A stretch of DNA of 64,000 nt, from contig NC_031471.1 in assembly GCF_000006565.2 (NCBI RefSeq), forward strand, positions 248,001-312,000, in the 5' to 3' direction. The position numbers and the translations under genes are program-made. Of this stretch, positions 63,010-64,000 are shown in pieces. This stretch comes from Toxoplasma gondii ME49 (Eukaryota > Apicomplexa > Conoidasida > Eucoccidiorida > Sarcocystidae). Numbering within the stretch: the first letter of the stretch is position 1; the number at the start of each line of letters is the position of its first letter. Under the pieces are notes generated by a model. That model saw only the letters and a program-made list of their open reading frames with translations, had not been told where the DNA came from and ran no database searches.

Positions 63010-64000
63010 GTTTATTGGACTGTCGACGCAGGATACTCGACTAAGTTCCTCCCTTCCACGCTGTTCGCTGGAGTCGCGCAGACACTCCGTTCTTGGTCAC
63101 GCGTCGCGAAATCGCGTGGAAACTGGAACGCGAGTTCGTTGGAAAGCTGTCCTCTCCGCCCTCAGTTCCTTCTTTTCATTGCTGAAAGTCACGTGCCTGC
63201 TCGGAAGAAGTAGTGCCGGCAGAAACTGAGCATCTGGTGAACTTCTGAACGCCCACAGAAACCTCCGTTGGATCTCAGGGCGCAGATCGGCTGTGCGTAC
63301 ACCTCACGAGACACGCCAGTCTCGGCGGGTACTCCAGCGCGCGGCTTCACCTACGCCCGGACGGATGATGTCTCTCCACTGCAGGGAATTCCGCGCAGTT
63401 CAGAGTCAGCCACGGACGACAGGCCATTGAGCGAAAGCATCTAGTGAAAAGACTCGCGCACTGACGAGACGCGGAAAAAACACCCATCTACATATCCGTG
63501 TGAGTAGGCGTGTACTTTAGGTATTTACGGAGACATAGACAAAGGCGGTATCGCTTAGTACCACGACAGGAGGAGCCTTTGGTGCAGAGAAACAAGAGGA
63601 GGTGCAACCCTCGACTTCACACGCGTTTCAATGCGCGTCTCCACTCGCGAGAAAGAGACACATGTTGAGTCTCCGGACCTGGGGTACGCCTTCCCAGCAG
63701 GCATTTGGGATCGCAAAAGCCTCGCCGAAGCGACCCGCGACTAGACGCGGCGAAACTCTCAGTCTGGGCGCTTGTGTATCCTTTTCCTCAAGCAAGAAAT
63801 ATAGAGACTACGGGGAAAACGAAGAAGAGCGGGGGTCTCCAGAGAAAACACGACACAGAGGAACATGGGGAAGATACAGTGCCGACGAGCGCAACAGCGA
63901 CGAGTTTACTGTCAAAGCGATTAACGAGGAACCGATTGCTTGGAGTGGGAATCCACCCCCGCTCTTGCGGGACAGGACGCGGACGGCAGCTAAAAAGTTT
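63010..64000. promoter_or_regulatory. Upstream region of the NAPE-PLD-like gene
   Basis: About 1 kb to the right edge with no supported gene. It should contain the promoter and 5' UTR of the minus-strand gene. Short plus-strand frames here mostly run on from the antisense of that gene. Confidence 0.45.

Overview
The window is nuclear DNA of an apicomplexan, most likely a sarcocystid coccidian of the Toxoplasma/Neospora/Besnoitia group. The reasons are GT-AG introns in almost every gene, long Ser/Pro-rich insertions in otherwise conserved proteins, TA microsatellites in introns and intergenic DNA, signal-peptide proteins carrying RRLxE motifs, and a patched-type RND protein beside a p25-alpha (TPPP) protein. 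I saw no bacterial-style operon, RBS, CRISPR array, rRNA or tRNA. Exon models were built by hand from splice consensus and reading-frame continuity. In the main models every exon phase closes and the summed coding length is a multiple of three, but no transcript was available.

Layout. 1-1748 (+): 3' end of an unrecognised membrane protein. 1926-3460 (-): an 11-exon secreted coiled-coil protein whose ten introns are all 56-66 nt. 4483-10390 (+): translation termination factor eRF3 (11 exons, 586 aa), with a PAM2-like motif as its first exon. 11983-12417 (-): p25-alpha/TPPP protein. 15351-28812 (+): very large AP-5 complex beta subunit (15 exons, about 2,640 aa). 28937-30199 (-) and 31951-33675 (+): two divergent, related secreted proteins of alternating acidic and Pro/Lys-rich blocks. 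The second contains four near-identical 243-bp repeats, and both carry RRLxE motifs resembling the ASP5/TEXEL export-processing site. 33861 to about 35363 (-): a small-exon gene with extremely short introns. 36302-41228 (+): a large low-complexity protein. 41741-45377 (+): one or two unrecognised small-exon genes. 47448-56405 (+): patched-related RND transporter with sterol-sensing domain. 59191-63009 (-): membrane-anchored NAPE-PLD-like metallo-beta-lactamase protein.

There is no operonic logic. Known housekeeping roles are termination (eRF3), vesicle coat (AP-5), microtubules (TPPP), and membrane lipid handling (patched-like and NAPE-PLD-like). The alternating-charge RRL pair and the mini-intron secreted gene look lineage-specific and are the best candidates for undescribed biology.
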